Shown here: one piece after another, positions 19,154-27,456 of the stretch
Position numbering within the stretch: the first letter of the stretch is position 1
How the letters are laid out: each line of letters starts with the position of its first letter
Assembly (NCBI GenBank): GCA_023663525.1
Contig: JAMPHF010000004.1
Span: 62,001 to 126,000 of the forward strand
DNA: 64,000 nt
Reading direction: 5' to 3'
Source of the DNA: Bacteroides sp.
GTDB lineage: Bacteria > Bacteroidota > Bacteroidia > Bacteroidales > Muribaculaceae
The notes under the pieces: model-generated
What the model was told of the DNA's origin: nothing
The model's input: only the letters and a program-made list of their open reading frames with translations
Databases searched by the model: none
Translations under genes and position numbers: made by a program

Positions 19154-19217
19154 AACGAATCTGTCAATATAAAAACAAGGGAGGAAGCTCATGGCCTCCT
19201 CCGTGACTTTCTGTGTG

Positions 19218-19249
19218 CAAATTTAATAAATTTTATGTATTCACACAAA
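19218..19249 (-). promoter_or_regulatory. Promoter of rimP-nusA-infB-folK
   Basis: TTTG (19246-19249) and TAAATTTG (19218-19225), reading leftward with 20 nt between them: a near-perfect Bacteroidetes housekeeping promoter 65 nt before the rimP start. Confidence 0.7.
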
Positions 19250-19353
19250 TTAATAGCTGTATGGCAATGGGCTTATATTCGTTTTTATATATTTTTAACT
19301 TTTCTTTATGAGAAAAAATTGGGCGATGATAAAAGGCTGTTGAAAAGATAAAT

Positions 19354-19512
19354 TTACTCATCGATGCATGTCGGCTGATTGTCTATGGCGTGGATAATTT
19401 CAAGTTTCAAACTTTCAGGCTGTTCTTCATTTGCCATGAAGCAGTCGATTATGCGCTGGAGAAGATCTTTATCGATGCGACCGGCGGCAACATGATAAAT
19501 TATTGCTTCCAT
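19354..19512 (-). CDS. Small hypothetical protein after truncated gene
   Basis: A 52-residue frame beginning MEAIIYHVAAGRIDKDLLQR, with an acidic, helical composition. It starts inside the end of the truncated DNA-binding gene (overlap 19469-19512) in another frame. It could be a real small partner protein, or the displaced C-terminus of a second gene left by a deletion. I do not recognise a family. Confidence 0.4.
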   Translation of the reverse strand: MEAIIYHVAAGRIDKDLLQRIIDCFMANEEQPESLKLEIIHAIDNQPTCIDE

Positions 19513-20053
19513 ACATGCCTAATACATACTTGCCGACAGCATTGGTGAAATTTTTACGATAATTGTCTTCTTCAATAGCTGCCGGAAGGAAGTCAATATC
19601 ACGAGTGTTGATGTATTTGGTGCCTCCACCCGCTCGTCTATTTATTGTCGATATGACAATATCGAGTATGCGAGCGCGTACTCGCTTGGCCTTTTCACTT
19701 TCGGTCAGAAGCATCCCCATGTTGAGGACGGCACGGAAATTGAACAGTCCAAGTTGAGTGGTTTTGCTCGCCTCATTTATGACGTGAGCAAATTGCAACT
19801 TAAATTCTTTCAATTGCTTACCCTTACTTAAAACATAACCGTTATGTTTTAATTCTTCGGCATATTGAGACAGATACCGATCTATTGTTGACATATCTAC
19901 TTCATAAAAATCCGCTACCATCTTCTTTGTAAAACGGTACTCGCCTTCAAATAGCATTCCTGTAAATCCAAGATTATCTTGAAGGACATCTACGGCATAT
20001 CTGTTATTCAATACGTTCTGCCGCTCTATATTTGATACTGTAAGGTCGTTCAT
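19469..20053 (-). pseudogene. Truncated DNA-binding/antirepressor-like protein
   Basis: A 194-residue frame whose first about 178 residues look like the N-terminal part of a Bacteroidetes DNA-binding protein often paired with death-on-curing toxins. It includes MVADFYEVDMSTIDRYL, a helix-turn-helix-like segment, and TKYINTRDIDFLPAAI. From memory full-length relatives are about 330 residues; here the sequence switches after NFTNAVGKYV to a short tail rich in Ser/Arg/Cys and stops. That pattern suggests a deletion joining it to the small ORF at 19354-19512. Its A/T-richer composition than its neighbours suggests acquisition by transfer. It could still yield a short DNA-binding protein. Confidence 0.5.
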
Positions 20054-20087
20054 AGGTTACTTCGGTCGGTATACTCTTATGCGTTCA

Positions 20088-21374
20088 CTACTCCGGGCGG
20101 TAGATGAGAGTGGAGGCATGGTTGGGGGTGATGACGCGGCGGGCGGTATTGGCAATCATTGCTGTTGTGACACGGCGGTAGGAGGGGACAATCTCATTTA
20201 TGTCCTCGCCATGCATCTCGGCCATGGCAAGAGCCTGCGCGCGCTGGAGATAGCTGACCGATGTGAATGTGAAATCACTTGCAAAACGGTTGATGGCACG
20301 CTCGACCTCATAGGGGGTGACTCCGCTCGGACGCGCCTCGGTCAGATGGTAGGAGAGACGGTCGGGGCGCGAAGCCTGATAGCAGAGTTGCGAAGCCTCG
20401 CCCATGAGTCGCTCGACTGCAATACGGGCAGCTTTTTCCGACGGGTCGGAGAGATTGCCCTTCAATATCAGCATACCGGGTTCCTCGCTTCCGGTTATGA
20501 CTGCGTCGGCCGACGTGAAAAGATCGCTTCCGAGCAACAACCGGCGATAGAAGCGCGATGAGCGGCCCGAAGCGAGAATGTCAGTAATCAGGTCGCACTC
20601 TATGTAGCCCTCCTCACCGTAGGCCGGCATCGGGTATGCGACCATCACACATGTCTGCGGGACGTGACCGCGCACTTCCTCCTCGCGCGGGGCTTCCTGC
20701 TCCGGTTCGGGGAGATATGTCCGAGGTTTGACATCACGCCGGGGGATGGACTCAAACCATCGCTCAACTCCGCGTCTCACCTGGTCGGGCGACACGTTAC
20801 CGCTTATGGCAAGCACGGCATTATTGGGGGCATAGTGGCTGAAGAAGAAGTCGCGTACATCGGACTGAGTGACCTTCTCGATGTGGGAGGGGTCACGCCC
20901 GATGGTGGGGACGCTGTAAGGGTGCTGACTGTAGACGAGCGCACGGAGCTTATGGTAGAGGTCGCCGTAGGGGCGGTTGAGATGCGTCTGCTTGAACTCC
21001 TCGATGACCACGCTGCGCTGGACCTCAAGAGCCTTGTCGGAGAACGCGAGGCCAAGCATCCGGTCGCTTTCAAGCCACAGGAGTGTCTCGAAGTTGCGGG
21101 CGGGGCAGACATCATAGAAGTTGGTGAAGTCATTGGAAGTCCATGCATTGTTGACTCCGCCGGCCCTTTCAATCTGGGCATCGAAATCAGGGATATTGGC
21201 AGAGCCTCCAAACATCAGGTGCTCAAACAAGTGGGCGAGACCGGTCATCGATGGGTCTTCGTCGCGCGCGCCGACATTGTAGAGCACATTGACCGCCACC
21301 ATCGCAGTAGTCGGATCATAATTGTGAATCACACGCAGCCCGTTGGGAAGCGTGAAACGGTTGAAGTCTATCAT
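20088..21374 (-). CDS. M16-family zinc metallopeptidase
   Basis: A 428-residue pitrilysin/processing-peptidase-type protein. The inverted zinc motif HxxEH appears in GLAHLFEHLMFGG (about 46-58), with the downstream region GGVNNAWTSNDFTNFYD completing the active-site domain. The second half is the C-terminal M16 domain. The single-unit length (about 430) is that of the small M16B class, which works as a dimer. No signal peptide is visible, so it is probably cytoplasmic. A TAACTTTG box lies 30 nt upstream. Confidence 0.92.
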   Translation of the reverse strand: MIDFNRFTLPNGLRVIHNYDPTTAMVAVNVLYNVGARDEDPSMTGLAHLFEHLMFGGSANIPDFDAQIERAGGVNNAWTSNDFTNFYDVCPARNFETLLWLESDRMLGLAFSDKALEVQRSVVIEEFKQTHLNRPYGDLYHKLRALVYSQHPYSVPTIGRDPSHIEKVTQSDVRDFFFSHYAPNNAVLAISGNVSPDQVRRGVERWFESIPRRDVKPRTYLPEPEQEAPREEEVRGHVPQTCVMVAYPMPAYGEEGYIECDLITDILASGRSSRFYRRLLLGSDLFTSADAVITGSEEPGMLILKGNLSDPSEKAARIAVERLMGEASQLCYQASRPDRLSYHLTEARPSGVTPYEVERAINRFASDFTFTSVSYLQRAQALAMAEMHGEDINEIVPSYRRVTTAMIANTARRVITPNHASTLIYRPE

Positions 21375-21403
21375 GATATATCTTAAACGCCTAAAAGCGG
21401 GCT

Positions 21404-21411
21404 CAAAGTTA
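21404..21411 (-). promoter_or_regulatory. Bacteroidetes -7 box (TAACTTTG) of M16 gene
   Basis: Reads leftward, 30 nt from the start codon at 21374. A TTG at 21434-21436 is 22 nt upstream, slightly longer than the usual spacing. Confidence 0.5.
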
Positions 21412-21492
21412 TAAAAAAAAGCGAAAACGAGAACAATTTTTCAAAAAGTATAGAATTTGAGGAGCTTAGGGCTAATATTTTTAACTATTTTA

Positions 21493-21524
21493 TTGCAATT
21501 TTAGTTTTTTTGTCCGTATATTTG
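21493..21524 (+). promoter_or_regulatory. Promoter of histone-like gene
   Basis: TTG (21493-21495) and TATATTTG (21517-21524) with 21 nt between them. This implies a leader of roughly 130 nt before the ATG at 21665. Confidence 0.5.
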
Positions 21525-21664
21525 CACCCAAGCATTCGATATGCGTCTTCACGGCTGAAAACATGATGAATATGTTCAGACCGACGGCATGTCTATCCCA
21601 CATCCCGACTCGTATCATCTTTATTTACTAACCCCCACAATAACACCAAAAAAACAACTTACCA

Positions 21665-21838
21665 ATGAAAACTCTCGTCGATCAACTTTCCGCTAATTTC
21701 GAGTCATTCGTAAAAGATGCACAGGCTCAGGTAGAAAACGGGAACAAGGCAGCCGGCGCACGCGCCCGCAAAATCTCTCTCGAAATCGAAAAGCTCCTCA
21801 AGCAATTCCGCAAAGATTCCATCGCAGCAGGGAAGTAA
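21665..21838 (+). CDS. Histone H1-like protein (Hc1 family)
   Basis: A 57-residue protein starting MKTLVDQLSANFESFVKDA. The conserved core ENGNKAAGARARKISLEIEK is that of Bacteroidetes Hc1/histone H1-like proteins: a short basic helical protein thought to bind and compact DNA. Length is normal for this group. It is monocistronic, with its own promoter, a long leader and a strong terminator. Confidence 0.88.
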   Translation: MKTLVDQLSANFESFVKDAQAQVENGNKAAGARARKISLEIEKLLKQFRKDSIAAGK

Positions 21839-21890
21839 TCATCCGCACCCTGCCACAAGATATTCCCGGAGATTCACAGAATCCCCTCCG

Positions 21891-21936
21891 AAAAGAATTG
21901 CAGTCACTGCCCGCCAGCGATTGCAATTCTTTTTTT
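21891..21936 (+). terminator. Intrinsic terminator of histone-like gene
   Basis: Perfect 12-bp stem AAAAGAATTGCA/TGCAATTCTTTT (21891-21902 with 21922-21933) running into a T tract. Confidence 0.85.
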
Positions 21937-21948
21937 GGTGTCAGGAGC

Positions 21949-22482
21949 TCATTCGTAAAAACAATCATCACTCCACTTGGCAACATTGTTTGAAATGTAC
22001 TCACTGATATTATTGCCATCCCGATTATCGCGAATCAAATGGTCATGGTATCTTGACTGCCATCCAAATTCCACACCTATAGATTTCGCAAATTTAGTGA
22101 CACTTCCTTTCAATGAATTGACATATTTACTCAACATCGGGACATGCCTTTGCACATTGAATTAGCCCTCAATGCAGGGTTTGGGCTACGTTGGATCACC
22201 CCTGAATCAATTTCATTATCCGAGAGCGTGGCATCAATCCCCACTATTGCGTGGACATGATTGGGCATAACGACATACTGGATCATTTCAATATAATGGC
22301 AATATCTGTGACATTGTGACAGATGTCGATCAAGAAACCGCCCCACATCGTTCAATTCCATCACGCCATCGACAATCTCCCCAAAGAAGTGTCGCCTATC
22401 TTTGGTACATATCGTTATAAAAAAAGTCTCCACTGTCATAACTTATGAAACCGGCACGCGGACATTTACGAAATTGCTCCAT
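21949..22482 (-). pseudogene. REP-associated tyrosine transposase (RAYT), frameshifted
   Basis: Reads as an IS200-like Y1 transposase in three frames. A start at 22482 gives MEQFRKCPRAGFISYDSGDFF. An extra T in a 7-T run (22419-22425) then shifts frame to ITICTKDRRHFFGEI and the HUH motif MPNHVHAIVG. A second shift near 22140-22160 leads into LSKYVNSLKGS, EFGWQSRYHDHLIRD and the terminal KWSDDCFYE. The second shift coincides with a REP-like sequence with one base missing. With both single-base changes reversed, a continuous protein of usual length results, so this is a recent loss. RAYTs mobilise REP hairpins, and two lie directly upstream. Confidence 0.85.
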
Positions 22483-22518
22483 AATCCATCATTTTTCCGA
22501 TATTACTCCATTATTTTT

Positions 22519-22671
22519 GTAGGGACGTGCCTTTGGCACGTTGAATATGACATGCTGTATTTGAGATTATTATTCCGAATTATTCTCAATATATGAGGAT
22601 TCTCATTATAAGATTCTCATTCTTAACATGCCGAAATTCTCATCCTAAACATGCCAAAGGCATGTCCCTAC
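22519..22671. repeat. Inverted pair of REP hairpins (BIME-like)
   Basis: Two REP sequences in opposite orientation: GTAGGGACGTGCCTTTGGCACGT (read as GTAGGG then ACGTGCC-ttt-GGCACGT, hairpin 22525-22541) and ACATGCC-aaa-GGCATGT followed by CCCTAC (hairpin 22649-22665). Both carry the GTAGGGAC side. They lie beside the dead RAYT, whose family typically moves such elements. No gene is seen between them. Confidence 0.85.
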
Positions 22672-22698
22672 AAAGATACAATATTTTTTGTGGAACCG

Positions 22699-22790
22699 TC
22701 ATAGTTTTGATGGAAATGTCATATATTTATGATGGAATCGTCATAGTTTTGATGGAAACGCTTCAGATTGAAACGCTATGTTTTTGACGG
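22699..22790. repeat. Short imperfect repeats CGTCATAGTTTTGATGGAA
   Basis: Three tandem 20-22 bp units; the outer two (near 22699 and 22739) share CGTCATAGTTTTGATGGAA exactly and the middle one is degenerate. A related CGCTTCAGATTGAAACG follows. The segment separates the REP pair from the terminase gene and encodes nothing convincing. Confidence 0.6.
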
Positions 22791-22812
22791 GATTGCCATA
22801 AATTGAAATCCA

Positions 22813-24693
22813 TCATCTCGTGCAATGGTCGAGGATGGCGTGGAGGGTGCTGTCGGTGAATCGGAACGGGGTGGCGGGCTGCGTGGTGGCATGGACATAG
22901 AGAGCAATCGCGCGGGTCATGAGAATGTCGTCGTGACATCCGCGCGAGGCGGCGTATGATCCGTCGGGGTGGGACTCGTATTGCAAAAGCTCATCGCAGG
23001 CGGACGATGAACGCTCGATGTATCCCCGCTCACGGACGAAGGCGACAAGATTGGCTATGACGGCAGGCTTCGTGCGGACGTTGGTGTGGAAGCCGGGATT
23101 CGGCACCGCACCCGGCTCGGCGGGACGATAGTAGAGATTCGGATAACCGGCCGAGAGGGTGTCGAGCAAATAACGCCCCTCGCCCTCCGAGGAGCTTTCC
23201 CATGAATTGCTCTCCACAATGAGGAGCGCGTCGGCATAATACCGACCCAACGCCTCCGCCTTGCGGGCAAGCAGATTGTGGTCGATGTGTCCGCGCCACT
23301 GCGCCACAATCTCCGGCACTGCATCCGCGCCCGAATCTGTGTGGCGGTCAAGGACGGCTATGACCGAGTAATCGGAATCGCGCGACCTCCCTCCGATGTC
23401 AACACAGACCATATAGTCGCCACCCGCACGCGGATGACTCCAGATCTCACACTTGCCGTCGGAAGCCGGGAGGAAACGCGGACGGTCCATGACAGCGACA
23501 TCGCCGCGCGACGACAGCGTCACCTCTCCCCTCTCTGCCTCGCAGTCACAGCCCTCACTCCTGAGAGCCTCCACATCGGCTGCGGAAAACACACTGTGGT
23601 CAGTCCCGGCAAATGCCTCTGCGGGTGTCCCGGGATATTCCGCCATCATGGATGCATGATCCGGGAAACTGAGACGCTTGTCGTGATACCACTTTATGGC
23701 TTCGAGCGTGCAGCCGTGCCTGTGCCAAAGCTCCCGCTCATATTCATCGAGAGAGTCCCAAAGCGCGTGGGGGTCGCTCACTTTGGTGCGGTTACGGTCA
23801 ATCTCATGCCAGGGCACGAAGAACGGAATCTTGTCGCTCGCACCGGGCTTGTTTGCCCTGAGCCATTCGTTGTGGAAGAAATTGCCCGCACCGTTTGCCG
23901 TACTCTCCATAGCGATAACCGACAGAGGCTCGGACGCTATGCCCGAAATGGTGGAGCGCATGAGATTCACTGGGCTGTGGAGCAACGAATCTTTCCAGAA
24001 AGCCACTTCACTCAGATGGGCCAACGCATAGTTCTGACCGCGTGTGGCCTCCTGATTCTCGCTCGAACAGATTGTCACCCTGCACTCGCGACCGGGGATG
24101 AAGCGGGTATTGGTCAGACCCTCAAACGGCTTGAACTCCGGTCGGGTCTCCTCATCCCAGTATTCCCGGGGATAATGTGAGAGCAGTTTGGCATACATGC
24201 CCCGGATTGTAGCGGCGGTGTCCTTGACATGGGCGCAAATCAAGGAATTCCAGTTACGGCGATGGATGATCTGAATCCAGGCGAAATAAATCTGAATGAG
24301 CGTGGAGCCTCCCCACTGCCGGGCCTTCAACAAAATCAGTCGTATGGGACGGCCCGCACGCCGCTCGGCCTCGATGAGCCCGAGCAACCGCCGCTGCGGA
24401 CGGTTGAGGTGGAAGGGGACATCACGCGAGGTATATTTGTCGGTGATGACCACACACGTTGCAGCCCAAAAAGGGAAATCATATTTGAAACGCAACACGG
24501 CAAAGTCATGAGCATTGCCGACTATCGCGAGCTTGGGGTCAGAGAGCATGTCGGACGGAAGATAATAGACGGTTCCATCAAATTGGTATGGTGCGCGCAA
24601 CGGATCGTCTGCATCACCGATAATCGGGTCGGGGTTGTGGTCGAGACGAGCGTTTCGGACAGCATTTTCTTCAATAATTTCAACAGGTATCAT
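22813..24693 (-). CDS. Phage terminase large subunit homologue (TerL)
   Basis: About 626 residues with both TerL activities. The ATPase domain has a Walker A variant LLKARQWGGSTLIQ and a Walker B/acid motif ALAHLSEVAFW. The nuclease domain has VDIGGRSRDSDYSVIAVLD, a second acidic site LLIVESNSWES and a late Asp in CHDDILMTRA, the three acidic clusters of RNase H-like terminase nucleases. No internal damage is seen. The start at 24693 (MIPVEIIEEN) follows the upstream gene's stop by 5 nt; an ATG at 24729 would add 12 residues and overlap that gene. No portal, capsid or integrase gene is nearby. Function as a DNA packaging motor is inferred. Confidence 0.85.
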   Translation of the reverse strand: MIPVEIIEENAVRNARLDHNPDPIIGDADDPLRAPYQFDGTVYYLPSDMLSDPKLAIVGNAHDFAVLRFKYDFPFWAATCVVITDKYTSRDVPFHLNRPQRRLLGLIEAERRAGRPIRLILLKARQWGGSTLIQIYFAWIQIIHRRNWNSLICAHVKDTAATIRGMYAKLLSHYPREYWDEETRPEFKPFEGLTNTRFIPGRECRVTICSSENQEATRGQNYALAHLSEVAFWKDSLLHSPVNLMRSTISGIASEPLSVIAMESTANGAGNFFHNEWLRANKPGASDKIPFFVPWHEIDRNRTKVSDPHALWDSLDEYERELWHRHGCTLEAIKWYHDKRLSFPDHASMMAEYPGTPAEAFAGTDHSVFSAADVEALRSEGCDCEAERGEVTLSSRGDVAVMDRPRFLPASDGKCEIWSHPRAGGDYMVCVDIGGRSRDSDYSVIAVLDRHTDSGADAVPEIVAQWRGHIDHNLLARKAEALGRYYADALLIVESNSWESSSEGEGRYLLDTLSAGYPNLYYRPAEPGAVPNPGFHTNVRTKPAVIANLVAFVRERGYIERSSSACDELLQYESHPDGSYAASRGCHDDILMTRAIALYVHATTQPATPFRFTDSTLHAILDHCTR

Positions 24694-24698
24694 GCGAT

Positions 24699-27215
24699 TT
24701 ATCTTTGGTTTAAAGTTAACTTTTTGCATTTCAGTCTCATGGAGAGTTGGAGGCAGCTTCGCGGAGGTGTCAGGACTTCAATCGGCGGGAGGCAGCCTAC
24801 GCGTCCGACCGGAGAGATGGACGAAATCATGTCGGACCACGCGAGTCCGCCGCCGTTATGTCCGCGAATCTCGATCGCACCCTCCTCAATCTCGCCTGTC
24901 AGCGGTATTTCGACACAGCGGCGTGACACTGACGGCGATGGCAAGCCCACTGCCGAGCGATAGATCACCTCGACAGCCTCATCACCGCGCTCGTCACAGA
25001 AATCATACAGACACCCGTCGGCATTAATGCCCCAAAGACCTGAGCCGTCGGAGAGGACCGAGGTCACCAACGGACAGGAACGCGTGAAGAGCAGGCGACC
25101 TTTCGCATCAAACACACTTGCGTTCGGAGACAGCGGGATGACACCACGCCCCTCAGCATGGAGAAAATTTCCGGGACACGGACTCCCGGGCGAATGGAAG
25201 CAGAGGAGCTCCCCCCGCAACGGATTCCACCCAAGGCTCTCCGCACCGACAAACGAGCTGAGATGCGTCACTTTCTGACCGGAAATCTTCACGAGATCCT
25301 CGCCCGCAAGCACCGCAAACGCTCCGTCGGGGAGTGGCGTGACAGCCGCCGCGCCTACTACCGGACGGCTGTCGAGAGTGCGCGCGGTCAGTCGCGCCCG
25401 CGCGGAATTGGCCGTCAACATCTGAATGCCCTCACGTCCGAACAAATAGAAGCGGGCACTCCCCGAATCCCATCCGCCGACCGAGGATGACGACTGGCGT
25501 ACGGCCACAGGGTCTGGCTCCGTCGTCTGCACCACGGCCTGCGGAGTCAATGGAGAAGTCACCGAGGCGATGACGGCAAGACCGGGAAAACGTCGATGGA
25601 CCGGCGATGCGGCCGGAAGGATGAACGCCGGGCGGTCAACCGTCATCTCCACCGGAGAAGCCGTCTCGGAAAGCCAGTAGGCGAAGCGTCCTGACGGGTC
25701 GGGACGAAGCCCGGCACTGAGATAGCTGCGTCCGCAGAACAGCTCAAGCCTCACGGCGTCCGCCGCCGGATAGGTGAGCAAAGGGGACAAAGCTCCAATC
25801 GTGAAACCGCTGACAACCGCGCTGCGCACACAACTGCTCCCATCGGAAAAGGTCACTTTGACCGCCACAGGGACACTCTCACCCGCATCGGTAGAGGCAT
25901 CATCCGTCACGATGGCAAACTCCGGGGGAAGCCAGCCTCCGAACCGTTTGACGGACACTACGGTATGTAAAATCGTGTCGCCTCCCCCGATAGCGTATGC
26001 CCCGCAGAGCTGATGTGGGGCAGAAAGCGCGGCAATCGTTTCCGCAGCCGTGTCAGCCGCGCCAGTGACCAAGGTTGAAAACTTATGAAGATGGTTTATC
26101 TCCGATGAGACATCTCCCCACACGCCTACCGACGGTCGCTCAAAGCCGACCGGACTCCCCGCAGCGGAATCAAAACGCGCGGTAGCACACGGAGCGAGGG
26201 CGGTCTCATGGTTGGCAAGCACTGCCTCGACACAAGCGCGCATCCTCGACCCGAAGGCTGCCGGTGTCGCCTCATCGCCCACCCCGGGGAGATTGACCCT
26301 GAGGCTTCCGGCGGTTGCAGTAAACGCGCCGAAACGACACGTGGTCAACGCCGTCCCGTCGTAGGGATGAATCTGCGGACTGACAAGGAGTCTCACGCAC
26401 TTCACCACCTTCTTCCAACTGTCGGAAAGCACGCCGCAGGGTCTGACACTGAGACTGAACGCCGTGACCGTCAGCTTTTCTTCCGAAAGCGTCGAGAAGT
26501 CACTCCCGCTGAGCGTGAAAGAGGCCGACAACAGTTGCGGGCCGGCGGTCGGAGTGAGGAGGACAGGCGCAGACGCATAGACGATGCTTCCGTCATAGCC
26601 GATGAGACAGTAGCGCGCCACGACGGGCTGAAAATAGACCCTCCGCACAGCGGCTTCATGGCTCACCACCTTATAGGCATCGCCCATCATGCGCCCGACC
26701 GTCGTAAGATCTTCCTCCGTGAGACTGACCGAACGGGAGGTGTAGCTGCCTTTCAGTTTCATTCCTCCAACCGTGGTTGAAATGACTGCCTCATCCCGCC
26801 GGACAATAGCCATCGGCTCCGGCACTGTTTCGCTGCTCTCCCAACACCACTCGCCGCCGGCGTTGATGCGCAGCCACATCGGAGCCGCCTCCTCACCCAT
26901 CATGACGAGATAGCGGTCGGCAGTGCTGACGATGGCCGACGGACATCCCGGGGCTTCGGGCAGTTGCTGAGTGTGCCCCCCGGAAACGGCGATGAGTCTT
27001 CCATCATGTTCCAAGAACAGCCATTCACGCCCATCGGGCAACACTATGTGACCGCCGGGGAGCAGACGTGCGCCACCAAACAATTCGCCGCCTCCTGTCT
27101 CGGACGGGTTTCCCACTGATTCAAGTCCTCTGCCCACGGCTTGCGGACGGAGGTTGTGACACACTTCCACATTCTGATTATGAAGCGTTGAAATAGTAAA
27201 TTTTTGCAGTTTCAT
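24699..27215 (-). CDS. Large uncharacterised protein paired with terminase (phage structural-like)
   Basis: An 838-residue protein without a signal peptide or membrane segments. Many short beta-rich, Gly/Ser-rich segments such as LLPGGHIVLPDGREWLFLEHDG, quoted here as LLPGGHIVLPDG and REWLFLEHDG, suggest beta-propeller-like repeats at both ends. I do not recognise a family. Immediate linkage to TerL (5 nt) suggests a phage structural or tail-associated protein. The start at 27215 (MKLQKFTISTLHN) is chosen because an earlier in-frame start would read through the promoter and a palindromic repeat. Composition is GC-rich like the host genes. Confidence 0.6.
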   Translation of the reverse strand: MKLQKFTISTLHNQNVEVCHNLRPQAVGRGLESVGNPSETGGGELFGGARLLPGGHIVLPDGREWLFLEHDGRLIAVSGGHTQQLPEAPGCPSAIVSTADRYLVMMGEEAAPMWLRINAGGEWCWESSETVPEPMAIVRRDEAVISTTVGGMKLKGSYTSRSVSLTEEDLTTVGRMMGDAYKVVSHEAAVRRVYFQPVVARYCLIGYDGSIVYASAPVLLTPTAGPQLLSASFTLSGSDFSTLSEEKLTVTAFSLSVRPCGVLSDSWKKVVKCVRLLVSPQIHPYDGTALTTCRFGAFTATAGSLRVNLPGVGDEATPAAFGSRMRACVEAVLANHETALAPCATARFDSAAGSPVGFERPSVGVWGDVSSEINHLHKFSTLVTGAADTAAETIAALSAPHQLCGAYAIGGGDTILHTVVSVKRFGGWLPPEFAIVTDDASTDAGESVPVAVKVTFSDGSSCVRSAVVSGFTIGALSPLLTYPAADAVRLELFCGRSYLSAGLRPDPSGRFAYWLSETASPVEMTVDRPAFILPAASPVHRRFPGLAVIASVTSPLTPQAVVQTTEPDPVAVRQSSSSVGGWDSGSARFYLFGREGIQMLTANSARARLTARTLDSRPVVGAAAVTPLPDGAFAVLAGEDLVKISGQKVTHLSSFVGAESLGWNPLRGELLCFHSPGSPCPGNFLHAEGRGVIPLSPNASVFDAKGRLLFTRSCPLVTSVLSDGSGLWGINADGCLYDFCDERGDEAVEVIYRSAVGLPSPSVSRRCVEIPLTGEIEEGAIEIRGHNGGGLAWSDMISSISPVGRVGCLPPIEVLTPPRSCLQLSMRLKCKKLTLNQR

Positions 27216-27248
27216 AGTACATCTAACTAAGCTAAAGGTTTTTTTATG

Positions 27249-27256
27249 CAAAGTTA
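27249..27256 (-). promoter_or_regulatory. Bacteroidetes -7 box (TAACTTTG) of phage-like pair
   Basis: Reads leftward, 34 nt before the start at 27215. It is the same 8-mer as the box before the capsid-like locus (2033-2040). No -33 TTTG at normal spacing was found. Confidence 0.5.
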
Positions 27257-27310
27257 GAGCACACATCAAGCGGAAAGGTGCGATAATGGGAATTTTTAGT
27301 CCTTTGAGGA

Positions 27311-27422
27311 AAAAGGGACATAAAGACATAAGAGCATAAGGGACAAAAATATTTTTCGTCTATTCGGTTAGAGAAAAATAATATTTCTGTCCCTTATGCT
27401 CTTATGTCTTTATGTCCCTTTG
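27311..27422. repeat. Long palindromic repeat element, copy 2
   Basis: A perfect 34-bp inverted repeat (27312-27345 with 27388-27421) around a 42-nt loop. Arms consist of 9-bp-periodic units such as GACATAAGA. The loop, read on the - strand, contains CTCTAACCGAATAGACGAAAA, quoted as CTCTAACCGAATAG then ACGAAAA, matching the loop of copy 1. It lies between the DUF4831 gene and the phage-like pair and could terminate the former. Confidence 0.92.
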
Positions 27423-27456
27423 TCAGCTAATGGCTGACGGGCCAAGGATTGACGGA

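Noticed and set aside
22402..22787. Short + strand frames across the REP region
   Set aside because: They consist of REP and repeat sequence and the antisense of the RAYT start; no supported protein.
22813..27215. Intact or defective prophage
   Set aside because: Only a terminase and one uncharacterised gene are present; no integrase, attachment duplication, lysis or replication genes flank them.
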